Assembly: GCA_035772405.1 (NCBI GenBank)
Contig: JAYKKM010000509.1
Coordinates: 124,001 to 188,000, forward strand
Direction: 5' to 3'
Length of the DNA: 64,000 bases
DNA from: Chrysogorgia sp. JL179-B06
Taxonomy: Eukaryota > Cnidaria > Anthozoa > Scleralcyonacea > Chrysogorgiidae
This document shows, piece after piece, positions 10,358 through 55,141 of this stretch (within the stretch, counting starts at the first letter, position 1; every line of letters starts with the position of its first letter). The notes under the pieces were generated by a model. That model was not told the origin of the DNA. It saw only the letters and a program-made list of their open reading frames with translations, and did no database searches. Both the position numbers and the translations under genes were made by a program.

Positions 10358-11687
10358 AATTATGCCCTTCCTTATTGCAAATAGAAGTGTGATGACTTAC
10401 ATTTCTGGCAGTTGGTGTTGCTTTTGCACTCTGATGCGCGATGTTTGCTACCAGTACAGTTGAAACAGAGCCTTTTCTGCGCCAGGAGTTTCTTGCGTTC
10501 GTCCAAGGTAGTCACACGAGAGCAATCTTTAGAAATGTGGTCAGCTTCTTCGCAGTAAACGCATGCTCGTTTATGACGTTCACTTTCCTTGGTGTGATAA
10601 AACGGCTTGGTTTTCCCGAAGCTCTTTGACGAAGGGGGTTGATATCTTTCCACTTTTTTAATGCGACGATAAGACGCGAAAAGTCCCAGTTTTGCCAACC
10701 GTCTTCGCCGCGAACTAGGTCTGCTTTGATGCCCTTTAGCTTCTCTAGCACACTTCTGGCCGTTCCGTTTACTTGCTCGAGCTTACCGAGAGTCTCCAGT
10801 GATTGCACGTTGAACAATAGAGTCTTGTAAAAGTCGTGCACTTTGGCAGGATGTGAGCCATTTATGACCGGTAATGCCATTATGCTTTGAATATGCGCAT
10901 TAATTATCTCGCTCGTTTTTCCGTACTCGCTCCGGAGTATACTCTTGGCTCTTTGGTACCCTTCCGTCGTGAATGGTAACCCATCGACTTCGGCTCTCAC
11001 TTTCGGCTCTAACCATTCTTTAAGATACCCGAATTTCGTTACAGGGGCTAGATCGGAGGACTCTATCTCTGCTTCGAATGCATTCCAAAACGGTAACCAG
11101 TCAGAATAATCACCACTAAACTTTGTTATTGTTAATTTAGGCAAATTAGTGTTCGTTACCTTTTTCTGTTTGGTTTCTTGCACAGCTCCCACGAATTTCT
11201 CGTATTGTAGCTTCTGATTTAGTAGTTCGTTTTGGTGTTTCAGTTCTCGTTTGCGCTCTTCTTCTTTGTGCGCTTGTTCCAGCTCATATTTGGCTTTCTC
11301 AAGGGCCAACTGTTTCTCCTTTTCCATGTTTTCCGCCGTATCCTTCGCTTGTTCAACCTCTGCGCGCTGAACTGCTTTCGCCTCTTCCTCCATTTTAGTT
11401 AACAGATGTCGTATGGCCACACCTTTAGCGTCTGCTTCGGTCATTTTAGCTTCGACATCCTCGGCCCATTGTCGCACTGCGTCCTCTGTCTCATCTTTGA
11501 CGAATTTCAATTCTTCGATCTCCTCTTTCAAGGTATGCACTCTTACCACCCTCTTCGTTATAGAGGCCTCGTGTCTCGTTAACGCTTCTCTGTTACGCGC
11601 GGTAATAGCGTCGTCGCACTTTCCAAGGGTAAAATTTAACGCCTTGATTTTCCCAGTCAACTCGGCTAGTTTAGTTTCCAATTCCAT
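10358..11687 (-). CDS. BEL/Pao Gag with zinc knuckles (frameshifted)
   Basis: Structural capsid/nucleocapsid protein. The ATG at 11687 starts a long Glu/Lys-rich coiled coil (about the first 170 residues). The conserved BEL/Pao Gag block (LPKLTITKFSGDYSDWLPFW) follows, then an alpha-helical capsid region. The frame shifts by one base at a five-G run near 10636-10640. The second frame carries CCHC-type knuckles (CVYCEEADHISKDC, CFNCTGSKHRASEC, CQKC). A further one-base slip near 10390 would be needed to reach HHTSIC and the protease. Both slips could be real mutations or homopolymer errors. Confidence 0.88.
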
Positions 11688-11746
11688 ATCGTTTCACAGG
11701 TCTCCACGCAGGTTCTTGCTCTTGGTAGAGCTCTAAATCACAGATG

Positions 11747-11764
11747 ATCCCGTCGGAGGTGCCA
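11747..11764 (-). other. Candidate tRNA primer-binding site
   Basis: On the minus strand, three bases after the 5' LTR, TGGCACCTCCGACGGGAT begins with the TGG expected opposite a tRNA CCA end. I do not assign the tRNA species. Confidence 0.6.
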
Positions 11765-11767
11765 CTA

Positions 11768-12104
11768 TGTCGGGGATTGCCTCCCTGGTCGCCCAACACT
11801 TCACAAATTCACAATTCACAAGTTTATCTTTATTTCCCTTCTCTCTCTCGACTCGCATGCTCTCCGAGACAGACAGACAAGATTTACACACACACGCACA
11901 CTTTTCATACCGACGCTCTTATTTCACATGACATTGACCTGATTGGCTACTGCCCTAACCTAAATGGATTACAAATGTTCAACATCTGTCGTCACTAGTT
12001 AATCTAATACCCAAACCTAACTTAACCTAAATTTAACCCTTAATTATTTCCTATCTATAACACTCGTAACTCACATGTTGACATAAATGATCCAGTCTCC
12101 GACA
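11768..12104 (-). repeat. 5' LTR of the BEL/Pao element
   Basis: 337-bp copy of the 5529-5865 LTR with the same TGTCGG/CCGACA ends, followed by the GTAT duplication. Confidence 0.95.
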
Positions 12105-13939
12105 GTATAGCCATTTGTTCGTGGCACTAAGTAATGCAGTTTCTGTAGAATGTATAGGCCGGAAACCAGATTGCTGTTCCGTAATGATCTTGTTTTCAGT
12201 CATAAACAATCTGAGTTGTCTGCATACTATTTTTTCAAAAAGTTTTGCAACAACAGAGATGATAGAAATAGGACGGTAGTTCCCACAATCATTGTTAGGC
12301 CCTTCTTTGTATATTGGTGAAACCCTAGCCATCTTCCAATCGTCAGGAAATATTCCCATTTGAAGTGATATGTTGAAAATATCAACCAATGACTCAACCA
12401 CAGTATCGCCCGCATCTATTAATAGTTTCGTGCTGATACTATCGATTCCTGATGCCTTTTTAATTTTTAGATGTTTTATCTCATCTAATATACGATATCT
12501 TTAAAGTTAAACACATTATCGGCAGGAGTCACAAAGCTTAGCGGGTCTATATCATTATCCTGGATACTATCCGCTAGCTTGCTACCTATCGTTGAAAAAT
12601 ACTGATTAAACTCATTTGCAATGTTTTTGTCTCCTGTTATAATTTGATCACCAACTTTCAACTCTTTAACCTGGGTGGTCTTTGATTTTTTGTTTAATAA
12701 TTCGTTAATTGCTTGCCAGCTTTCTTTGCTATTATTAGCATTGCCTAGCTTATTTTTGAAGTATTCTCTTTTTGTAGTTTTTATAAGGTTATTCAGGTCA
12801 TTTTTGCACCTTTTATAAGCCTCATTATATCTTGCGGATCCCGTACTAATAGATTTTCTTTTAAGGTAATCTCTAAGATAGCTCATTTTTTTAATGCTAT
12901 TCGTAAGCCAGGGCTTATATTCAGATCTAACTCGACGTTGCCTAATCGGTGCATGTTTGTCTGCGATTTCAAGAAACTTAGTTTTCCAATCATTCCACAA
13001 CAGGTTAGGGTCATTTGTCAAAAAAGTGGGATTGATAATTTCTCTCAGGTCATTCCTAAAATTTTCAGCGTTGTAATTTTTAAACTGTCTACTACATACA
13101 GTTTTCGGTGACTGCTTTGGCAAGCTAATTTTACAACACAAATAAACAAGATCGTGATCACTAATACCAAGCCGAATGACTCCCGCTTCTAACGTTTTAT
13201 TGTCACCCATCTGAGTAAAAATAAGATCAATCAAAGTTTTTGTTAATGGAGTAACTCTAGTGGGTGACTTGATATGTTGTTGTAGTTGGAAAATATCCAT
13301 AAGATCTAATAATTTAATGGTATTTTGGTTTCTATCCTGTTCTAGTAAATTGCAGTTGAGATCTCCAGTAATAATAAGCTCGGTATTTTGATCATCAACT
13401 AATTGTAAGAATTGTTCAAAATGATCAAACAACTCAGCACTAGAATTTGGTGGTCAGTACCAGGTTGCAATGAGAATAGGTTTACTTTTAGGTTTTTTAA
13501 TCTCAATACAAATGCATTCGAGAGCAACCGGTACCAATTCTTTACGTTCTATATAAGGTATATTATTTCTGACATATATCGCAACACCACCTCCATTTCT
13601 GTTTCGATCACGTCTTATTATGTCATAACCCAGGATTTCAACTTCGTAGTCTGATATATTATTATCTAGTCTGGTCTCATTTAATGTTAAGATATCAAAA
13701 GGTTTATCTTGCATATAAACTAATAGTTCATCCAAGTGTTTCGTTAAACTAGTAATATTTAAATGACCTATTTTAAAGCCTTTAAGTTTAGAGAAGGGGG
13801 AGCTAGCGCGTGATTCTGGTTGATTATTACTAATATCACTTATATGGATATCTGGTTGATTATTACTAATATATCTACGTGATTCTGGTTGATTATTACT
13901 AATATCACTTATACGGATATCGATTCTAGAGGCAGTCTG
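12105..13939 (-). pseudogene. CR1-like LINE (element A): endonuclease and RT N-terminal part
   Basis: Continues the element at 4215-5528. Reading leftwards from 13939, a linker with the repeat ISNNQP leads into an AP-type endonuclease: FKIGHLNITSL, LTLNETRLD, GGGVAIYV, then after a frameshift near 13445, LIITGDLNCN and the C-terminal ISDHDLVYL motif. The linker to RT follows, and RT begins with FPDDWKMARVSPIYK, NYRPIS and SGFRPIHSTETALL, broken off at 12109 by the BEL insertion. Two frameshifts are seen (near 13445 and 12490). There is no in-frame ATG between the ORF1 stop (TGA, 13942-13940) and the endonuclease domain. Confidence 0.9.
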
Positions 13940-14480
13940 TCAATTCTTATTTTTCAAAACATTTATAAAGTTTTTTGCCATAATAGCTGAGCCAAATCTA
14001 TTTAAGTGAACTCCATACGAGTTTAAGTGCAGGCTAGCCTGAATGTTAGTATGTGGGATAAACGACCAATTGTTATTAGAGCATACCTGTTGTAGCATAG
14101 AGCTTAATCCCTTTACTTTCGCAGCAAGGTTAGGGTCATCGGTTCCGTAATAACTCCAGATATGACCAGATTTATTGTTGGATGATTTTTATCAATTGAT
14201 TGACCAAGGATTGAGATTTTGTTTGATATAAATTGAGGTGAGTGTTTTAAGTCATTTGTTCCAATGTGTAGGATTACACAATCAGGTTGAGATTCCAGGG
14301 TTGGCTGAGCATAGTGTTTCATACGGTCGACTGTAGCTCCAGGAAAAGTTGTAACTTGGATATTTTGATTTAGACTTATATAATATATAATAGTTGCTCG
14401 ATCCAGACTTCTTTCGAGATCAGTGTATTAGATTCTTTCAAAAGCCTAAGAGTAATATCATTGGGACCTGACATAACTTA
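13940..14480 (-). pseudogene. CR1-like LINE (element A): ORF1 esterase remnant, 5' truncated
   Basis: C-terminal part of an SGNH/GDSL-type esterase-like ORF1. VILHIGTNDLKHSP carries the block with the conserved N-D. After a one-base shift near 14150, SLHLNSYGVHLN supplies the block V His. The stop is TGA at 13942-13940 (minus strand). Block I is degenerate and the element fades out near 14480. The same architecture is seen in element B, so both belong to the CR1-type branch with esterase ORF1. Confidence 0.8.
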
Positions 14481-14699
14481 GTAACTAAAAACTAAATGAT
14501 AACATAACTAAGTTATCAAAGAATATCCAGACTATTAGAAGAAATGGAATTGGAACAGTACACTTCCGTTCGTTTGGTGGTTTGTGCAGCTAAAGAGTGG
14601 AGAAGATACATCTCTCCCCAACCCCCTCCCAGGATTGACGCCCATGTACAAGCTCGTTTCACAAGCTCGTTTTATAATACGACAAGACATCGTTGCAAT

Positions 14700-14893
14700 G
14701 CCCAATCTACTTTATTAAAACCCAATCTAATTTACTTTATTAAAACCCAATCTAATCTACTTTATTAAAACCCAATCTAATCTACTTTATTAAAACCCAA
14801 TCTAATCTACTTTATTAAAACCCAATCTAATCTACTTTATTAAAACCCAATCTAATCTACTTTATTAAAACCCAATCTAATCTACTTTATTTC
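14700..14893. repeat. 25-bp tandem repeat
   Basis: About 7.5 copies of AAAACCCAATCTAATCTACTTTATT, almost identical except the first two. Confidence 0.9.
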
Positions 14894-17311
14894 AAACCAC
14901 GTGAACGTAATAATGTCACTCTAATCCCTCACTCTAAAATGTTTAAATCAAGTCGTCATCCAGTTTCCATGTCATATTGATCGTAGCGAAGTTCAGTTTA
15001 CACCTGAAAGATAGAGCATGAAGAGATTAATGTTACTAAAGTTAATTAATGTTTTAAAGCTAATTTATGTTGGTTGGTTCGTTTGGTTGGTGGGTTGGTT
15101 GGTCGATTGGTTGGTTGTTGGTTAGAGACGGTATGAAAGGGTGCCATGATTAGCATAGGAAATATTATCACTGGGCACTGTTCGAGGGGAATTTAATGAA
15201 AAATTGCACGCGTCTTTGGCTAAACATTCGTATACAACCACAAAGTGTATACTTTGAGTGGTTTTATGAATATTTCACCAAACACAAGTGTTATTTTTCA
15301 TTAATTCTTCTAAAGGGCGCGAAATAACTGCTAGCTGGTCACCGGTCAAGATGACCGGCCAAGTCAACTTTAGCTCGGACATGCCGCTTTTATGACCTGA
15401 CAAATTATTCAGCTAAAAGCCTGAAAAAAGTCTTAATTCCGTAATTGAAATCGGTAAACTCCTTCACGTAAAATGCATTGCGCTTTAGCTCAGTTAGCCG
15501 TTGCGTTTACACGCGATGCAAGACTGAAAATGTACGATACGGTCACCTATAATTATCTGGAGCAATTTGAAAATCATTTATATTAAGCGGTGGTACGAGA
15601 TGGAAACGGCACGCTCAGGCTTGGTATTGTGTCAACGCAAATGAACTGCTTGAACTTTTTAGCTTTAATTTATTTAATTAGCAATCCACATTCATTTTAT
15701 TCTATAAAGTAGATGTTCTTTGTCGATTCCTCTCTGGAAAGTTTCGGAATTATGCGACGCTTGTTAATTCATGAATCCGGGGTCTGTCGTCAATAAATTC
15801 AAACAAGTTCGTTGCGCGCAGGCGACGCCTCATTTCATTGATATAGTAAAAGAAACATAACATAACAGTGTTGGGTTTTGACAGTTGCAGGCGATGGTTT
15901 TGACAGTTTTGACGCTCGCAATTGAATTTATTTCCACTTCGTCTTTTGAGCAATTAGTTTGTTCTTTTGCTTAATGTCATAATGTGACCGGTCAAAATGA
16001 CCAGCAAGGCGAGAGTTTGAATACTCAGGAATTTTCAGATATAGGGTCCTGCAGTTGCAGAGTTTATAACACTTTCAAGATTAAGTGCTCAGCTATTTTC
16101 TGTCACGCTTTTTTCATGTTTTTCAATTTTCGCAATATTAATAATGTCAGATAATTCAACAAGTTTTAATCGATTCGAAATTCCTATCATCATTCCCTAG
16201 ATATATTCATGCAAAGAGTCTGTGGTGAAGATTTCATTAAAATATATGGAGAAATAAGAGAGACTGAATAGTGTTTGAAGATGGCGAGGTTGTTACAAAA
16301 TGCATTCTGAGAAAATACTACAAGATGCTACAAAATCATTTTTGCTTGTTTTTTTTTCATTACCATTTCTCTAAACATCGGTATCCATCAGTGAAATGTA
16401 TACTTTGTCACTGAGTTTTGTTAAAAATACAACTTTTCTGGAAAATATTTTATGTAGTACCAAAAGTGATTTAAACCTGATAAAACAGCTTCAATCCCTA
16501 TAGGACTATAGGAACTAAGCTGACCTCAAATGTTTTCGAATAACAGAGGGGAGTTATTCTTGACAAAAACCATGTTGTTATGAATTTGAAAGGAGAGCAT
16601 ATATAGCTTTTGAGAACGGACTAACGCGTGCTTTGAGAGAAATGTTTCGTCGAGAAGGCTGTTCCATACGAGGCTATTTCTATCGGTAGATGTGGAGACA
16701 AAACAACGGGCTCCAATTTTGAACAGCGCATGGATTCCAAGTTGATGTATTATATATAAAGATCGGTTGAAGACATTTAAGAAACTCGTCTATATACCTT
16801 CATAGGTATCGTGTTGTAGGTTTTATATGCATGATAAAGATTCGTCCTGATTTACATAAACTTTATCTTTGATTTTCTCGGCTTAGACAACATTGATTTT
16901 CAAAATTACTACGCCAATGAACTTATCAAATGGGTCGCGTTTTTTATGCCGTTTATAATAAACTCGCACCACATTTTTTATCAGATCTAAATAAGTCGGA
17001 CTACGCACTGCTGCTTGTTTATTAAACCGTACTTCATAATTTTTTTTTAGGGTTTTCGGTTTTATTATATAAATATTATTAAGTTAGAAGTGTATAAATA
17101 TTGCGTTAATGTATATGTTGTAGTGAATGTGGGAGAGCTCGGAGTAGACAGACGATATGTGGACGTTCGTCAAGCTGATATACTCAGAAAAATGATTCTG
17201 ACATTGTGTATATTAAGGATCCAAACATTACCGATATATAGTGACTGCCGCATAGGCAGTATACATATATCAATCGAACCAATACATCATTGTAACCTTC
17301 ACTCTCCATCT
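14894..17311. other. No gene recognised
   Basis: AT-rich DNA with only short open frames. It holds a (GGTT)n-like patch at 15068-15126 and two similar short palindromic motifs, GACCGGTCAAGATGACC (near 15345) and GACCGGTCAAAATGACC (near 15987). If the 17479-17695 exon is not terminal, this could be intron or 3' flank of that gene. Confidence 0.5.
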
Positions 17312-17396
17312 GAGTCTCAGTGGCTCAATGGTTATAGAGCGTCTCACTGCAGGCATTCAGAAGGTTACATGCAGGTTCGATTCCTGTACGGGACTC
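17312..17396 (+). repeat. tRNA-like sequence (SINE head or tRNA pseudogene)
   Basis: GAGTCTC pairs with GGGACTC as a 7-bp acceptor stem. The A-box-like TGGCTCAATGG, a GCTC/GAGC D-stem, and a perfect B box GGTTCGATTCC in a GCAGG/CCTGT stem follow. The anticodon stem does not form, so it is more likely a tRNA-derived SINE head than a working tRNA. Confidence 0.6.
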
Positions 17397-17478
17397 AGAA
17401 TCATTTTTCCGAGGATATGAGCTTGACGATTGTCCACGTATATATCGTCTGTGTATAAATATTGTTAAGTTAACTCAC

Positions 17479-49688
<32,210 letters not shown>

Positions 49689-49784
49689 GTCGCTGCTTTC
49701 TTTTGCTTCAAATAAAACTTTGATTAGTGTCTGTTTGACGAGTATGATTGAGCTAGATACTTCTCTGATCTTGGTACTTGCTCT

Positions 49785-49820
49785 GTGCTGGACGATGGGA
49801 CGATGCCCTTTATATAAGCA
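49785..49820 (-). promoter_or_regulatory. TATA-box core promoter of gene copy 1
   Basis: On the minus strand TATATAAAGGG (TATATAAA at 49816-49809) lies about 120 bp upstream of the ATG, followed about 30 bp downstream by GTCCAGCACAGAGCAAG, a plausible start region. The 5' UTR is shared with copy 2. Confidence 0.55.
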
Positions 49821-50529
49821 TATATGTATGTATATGCATATATGTATATATATGTATATATGTAAATGAATGACCCGAAGTTAATTCGCCAAATCTAATT
49901 TCATTATTTAACGATGAAAATACAATGAGAATATTACTGCGCAGATTGGAAAGAACTTAAACAGCAATTTTAGCGCGCCGCGGAAAGTGACCTACATAAA
50001 GTGTCACGAGAGATCGCCTTAATGGTCTCAAGTGAATCCGGATATGTCCTGTTGTAATGTTTACCCGGCGCGAATTTTTGCAGCCATGCTACTGCATGCC
50101 TTTGCTACGATACCGCACTCGCAGTACTACAATCGCATCATCTTTCACGACAACGTAGTTTGTTATTGTTTTCTTCAGTCTCACTGTCTATATGAATTAA
50201 TTATTCTTATCTACACTAACGCCTACAAACACCCACGATTGCACTTTTAATACATTAATCATAATATTATGATCTCCCAATTTTATCAAATTTATCAAAT
50301 TCATAACTTACAATGTCAACGTCAACACTCTTAGTACCCGTAACTTGTACCTTGTGTTCCTATCATGTACTATATAGTTATTATTATTGTGGTATACTCA
50401 ATACCAAAATAATTCTCAATGTCTGTTTTGCCAGCACGCTGACGAACCCACCATACCAATAATGCCATCTCCCGGTAATTTTCGTGACAAATATTTTGAC
50501 GTAGCTGAAATGGTCTTGCGCCGACCATC

Positions 50530-50655
50530 TCTCTATCGATTCTCTATCTCGCTAACTCTCTATCTCGCTAACTCTCTATCTCTCTATCTCTCTATCTCTC
50601 TATCTCTCTAACTCTCTATATCGCTAACTCTCTATCTCTCTATCTCTCTATCTAT
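50530..50655. repeat. (TATCTCTC)n microsatellite
   Basis: CTCTCTATCTCGCTAA and CTCTCTATCT units. The counterpart in the right arm is at 58520-58625 (inverted). The gaps 49870-50530 and 50660-50990 show no gene. Confidence 0.85.
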
Positions 50656-50988
50656 ATCAGAAAAAACATAATAATTCAGCTTTTCTCTCCCTTTTAAATA
50701 AAGGTTTAAAGATGACACGAAGGTCGATTTGTCGGAAACCAGAATTGAAAAGTTCGATAAGTTTGGTACAGATTTCCAGTGAATGAGTACCGATAAATGG
50801 AAGGCAAAAATATATAACACGCTTAGGGACCGTTATATCACTAACAGATGGAGAAAAAACCTTATCAAGAAAAACCCTATAAGACAACGGTCGAAGAAAA
50901 CAGCAGGGTAACCATTGCTAACAAGAAAATGTTATGCTTAATGACTTCAGAATGAAATATTTGGTAGGAGGTGCAAATCTTAGAATAA

Positions 50989-51110
<122 letters not shown>

Positions 51111-51406
51111 TAAAGCGAATGTGATGTTGTTCACGGAACGTTGAAAGTGCTCAATACCATAAAGGTAGAGCGAATATATAGTGAAAGTGGTCTTACCTCA
51201 AAATGATAAAAGCCGCAACTGTCAGTTTCACGCAAGGCGATCTTATATATATATTATATATATTTTAGTTGCCTGATGATCGTGTAAAGCGTGAAACTCC
51301 GAGTAGCGACAATAAAGTTTTTAAGTTTACTATATAACTGCTCTACTGTTTACAGTATTGAGCACTCTTTTATCCTTAGCCAACATTCTATCCAAAAATT
51401 TGTCTT

Positions 51407-51583
<177 letters not shown>

Positions 51584-51589
51584 TTATGA

Positions 51590-51940
51590 TATTGTCACTC
51601 GGTAATATGATGATGAGATGAAAATAATGTTCTCGAGTGAATGAGCCCAAACCGCGTAAGCAGAAAACTGCTGCCGGCTGGGTTTTGATCCCGCTACCTT
51701 TGATTTACTAGTTCAATGCTCTTACCACTGAGCTACAAGGTCAAGGCGATGGAAGCCTCAGATTTATGATTTATATACTGAATTTCATCGCCTTGACCGT
51801 GTAGCTCAGTGGTAAGAACATTGAACTAGTAAATCAAAGGTCGTGGGATCAAAACCCAGCCACGGCAAGCAATTTTCTGCTTACGCGGTTTGGGCTTATT
51901 CAGTCGAGAACATTTCATCTCATCATATATATATATATAT
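51590..51940. repeat. Palindrome of two inverted tRNA-Thr-like units
   Basis: Arms of about 150 bp (51590-51745, 51790-51940) each contain a tRNA-like unit: minus 51744-51672 and plus 51792-51867. Both have A box TAGCTCAGTGGTAAGA, loop CTAGTAA (anticodon AGT) and a B-box-like GGGATCAAAACCC (weak). Shared non-tRNA tails (AAGCAGAAAA, CGCGGTTTGGGCT) show that these are tRNA-derived SINEs rather than tRNA genes. Confidence 0.75.
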
Positions 51941-52480
51941 ATATCTTTCTCGGCTCTATCTATATCTATCTATATCTATAGAAAAAAAACATATAGTAAT
52001 TCAGCTTTTCTCTCCCTTTTATTTCCATTCCCAACTTAGTTTATCACGTTTATTGAATCGTGCATGTGGAAAATTAGTTGTGGAAAACAATTTCTAAAAA
52101 ACAAACATTCCAAATTACACCTTTTCCTCGATTAGATCAGAGACCTCGATTTTAACATTCGTGCCTTAACCTAATTAGTATCTACGTGTGAATCGCGCCT
52201 CAGATTAAACCAGAAGTTCCACACATCGTCTCAAGCGCCTCTAGAGAGGAACGCAATTATATAAAAGACGGCTCGCAGCAAAAACAGATAGGACAGAAAA
52301 AGCAGAATTTAGTAGTTACATTTTCAGTTAAACACAATGCATTATAGTGTTGTTTCACGGGACGTCAAAGTGGCATGTAGCAGGTCACGTTCAAGGTTTT
52401 TCAAAAACAACAGATCGAATAACTAACGTAAATTCTTGTCAATATAAACATTAATTACTCGGCAACAGCTTCTCCGACAA

Positions 52481-53181
52481 GGATCGATCATTATTTATTG
52501 CCGGTGTGGGGGCCGAAGAGAAAATGGTTGGGTAACTGAAAATTCTAAGACCTAAATGGTTGGGTAAAAAATAATGACTTCTCTGAAGGTTGGGTAGGAA
52601 AATTTTTATAATGACTATTTACACAAAAAATTAAGAGTTCATCATTTAAAATTGGAATCTCATCATCAGTTCACCTTAGTCAACATTGCACATTAGCTTT
52701 TGTTATTGTATTACTCTCCTTGTTTTCCTTGGATTCCTGTTCTGTATAGGGGGATAATAATCTGAAAGTTACAGTAGGATTGCAGAATGTTCTACATTCA
52801 TAGAAATTCTGAATGATTATAGTTTTGACAAGACTCACCAAAATTATTGTTTTTAAGAGAATGACGACGATCGCGATCAGAACCACTTATTACATATTCT
52901 GTTGCCGAAACAAGGAATGGACAAATCCCGAACTGCTAACTTTTTTTAAATTATTGTGCTATGCCTTGGGTTTGTTATTAAAACGTGTATCGACGATATG
53001 CTGGGAATTGGGCTTTATCTAACTTTTTGCTTATTAGGTTGGGTAAAAGATTTTCTTTACCCATAAATGGTTGGGACGGTTAAATTTCTGATCTTTATTT
53101 GGTTGGGTAAAATTTTTTTCCAGCAACAAATATATTTCTTTTCGTCCATGCACCACCTCGACCATAAATAATAACCGGTCC
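52481..53181. mobile_element. TIR element GGGACYGATCATTATTTAT family, copy 2
   Basis: Ends GGATCGATCATTATTTATTG and CATAAATAATAACCGGTCC, with internal AATGGTTGGGTAA motifs also present at 48905-49000 inverted. No intact protein. Confidence 0.7.
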
Positions 53182-55001
53182 CCAAGCATAATTAAAGAAC
53201 ATATAGTTAGTGTCGGGGTCCCCTATTTCGTCAGAGTGAATGAAGGGATTTCGCTCGAAATCTCAGAGTACAGTATTATCTTTCCTCCGTTTGGCAGTAG
53301 TTTATTTCACTTATCGCTTGATAAGCTATATCTAATCCACAACTTCCTACGAGGCAAACATATTTTATGTCAATTATAAAAACAACGTTTCTCATGTTAG
53401 TGTGAATAAAACATTGTAAAATTTCAAGTGTTAAAGTAAGAATGAAAAAATATGTTCGTATACTCGATTAAAACGTTGAACAAATTTCATCTGCATTTAC
53501 GCGCCGCAAACGTAAAACGTACGCCTATAGAAAAGCGCAGCACGGCATAGCCACGTTATCTGCAGAAATCTTAGGTTATTTCTGTCCTCGACGTGGCAAT
53601 TGAAATCTCCAGTTATAAGGGGACGATATACCACGATAATCCGTAGTGATTTAGTTGAGATATCAATGAGTTCAAGTGACTTTTATTTCTTGGCTGGATT
53701 CGTCTTGAGAGTGAGTAACTTTTTAAATAATAAAACCACTCCCCGTTACGTTTTCGTCTTGTGGCAAAAGCCGTGTTTTCGCTTAGCGCTAATGGGATAA
53801 TGTCATATAATATCAACAACAAATCCACTTATCGCGGTCATGTTATTGATGGACGTGGCATTAAAGTCCGGTTATCAAAAGCGACGCAAGTACGATAGAA
53901 CAACTATATATTTAAACAGGTTTGCCTCTTCAGTTACAAGACTGGTATTCGTAAAGGACCTGTGTTTAAATTACATAATGTTATAGTATATATATTTTTA
54001 AGTTATATAAAAGTCTCCAATGGACAAAATATAAATTATAAAATGTGGAATTATATAAGAAAAGTTAAAAAGTTAAAGGTTAAAAAGTGTCAAAAATCAG
54101 TAAGTATTTCCAAATTTCAGTCTTAAAACTTGAAAGCGAAGATGCCTCTTTTACTTTAGTAGGGAATTTAGTACACAGTAAAGGCCCATTAAAACTAAAA
54201 ATTGCCAAGTTCGTGATTTATTTTTGGAAGATGTAGGCGCGTCTTTTCCTCCTTGTATTATAGCTATGAATATTGTGATTTTGTATAAGAAGTTCACTTG
54301 TATTAAAATATTAGCGCAAGCATGGACCTAAGCGCATGAAGCACAATTATAGTCCTTATTTCACCGAGTGAAAACAGACTCGACGCAAGCGCAAGCACTG
54401 ACGCAAGCATAAGGTTAAAATATCATTTGAGTGTCTACAGTATAGCCTTGATAAGAATTTCATTAAGCTTATAAACAGCCGGAGCCCTTACTATTCAGCA
54501 TGACAACTCGACGACAAATCTTCGGAATGAGAAAGCCATGGTTTCGTGCTCCTGGCAACATATGCACTATAATACCATTCTTTCCAATCTGTTTTTAAAC
54601 CGAATTTCATTAAAATTTAATTAAATGTATTTGAAATTTTAATCAAATGATTTAGTTAAAACCATAAAAGAGGTCAAATTACTGTATTACCGTTTCCTGA
54701 ATGTACCTGTATGTGTAAAATTATCTCAATTATAAAATTACAACGTTTATCATGGTGAAGTATTAAATTATTAAAGTATTAAAGTATTAAAGTGAGCGAA
54801 ATGCCAAATTGTTTAGATCACGTTTGTTTAATGCGTTGTGTTCTAACAATTTTGTTTCTAATTCAATTTTTAATTCGACTTTTGTTTCCGTTCAACAAAT
54901 TTCAGCTGCATTTACGCGCGCGAAGCTGTCGTACAAACGTAAAACGTACGTATAGAAATGTACTTTGTAGCGTTACGGAATGCGCATATAACAAGATTGT
55001 G
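53182..55001. other. Spacer of the inverted duplication; fragments only
   Basis: Contains extra copies of first-intron-type sequence (53425-53560, 54740-54960: TTTACGCGCGCGAAGCTGTCG, CAAACGTAAAACGTACG), a GCGCAAGCAT-rich patch near 54310-54410, and no gene that I recognise. Confidence 0.5.
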
Positions 55002-55141
55002 GCGAAGCTGGCCATAGCAACTGGTCATGCTGCTAATTTTTAAACATCTGCATATTTTGAAAACAATATATTTCTAAAGATCTGAATAATGTAAATCGTT
55101 TCAAAATTTGCATAGCATGACCAGTTGCTATTGCCAACTTC
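55002..55141. repeat. Short MITE/foldback, 140 bp
   Basis: GCGAAGCTGGCCATAGCAAC...CATGCTG pairs with CATGACCAGTTGCTATTGCC...TTCGC. Confidence 0.8.

Larger units (their letters stand above)
5529..12104 (-). mobile_element. BEL/Pao LTR retrotransposon inserted in element A
   Basis: This 6,576-bp element lies in minus orientation. Two 337-bp LTRs (TGTCGG...CCGACA) bound it and it is flanked by a 4-bp duplication GTAT (5525-5528 and 12105-12108). If it is removed with one TSD copy, the RT frame of element A runs straight through, proving a nested insertion. Order in transcription: 5' LTR, PBS, Gag with zinc knuckles, aspartic protease, RT, a foreign segment where RNase H and the integrase N-terminus should be, integrase core and C-domain, polypurine tract, 3' LTR. 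The protein families (DUF1759-like Gag, YVDD RT, DUF5641-like C-domain) identify BEL/Pao. Frameshifts, a nonsense codon and the lost RNase H make it defective. Confidence 0.95.

Noticed and set aside
17312..17396. Functional tRNA gene
   Set aside because: Acceptor and T arms fit, but no anticodon stem forms; kept only as a tRNA-like repeat.
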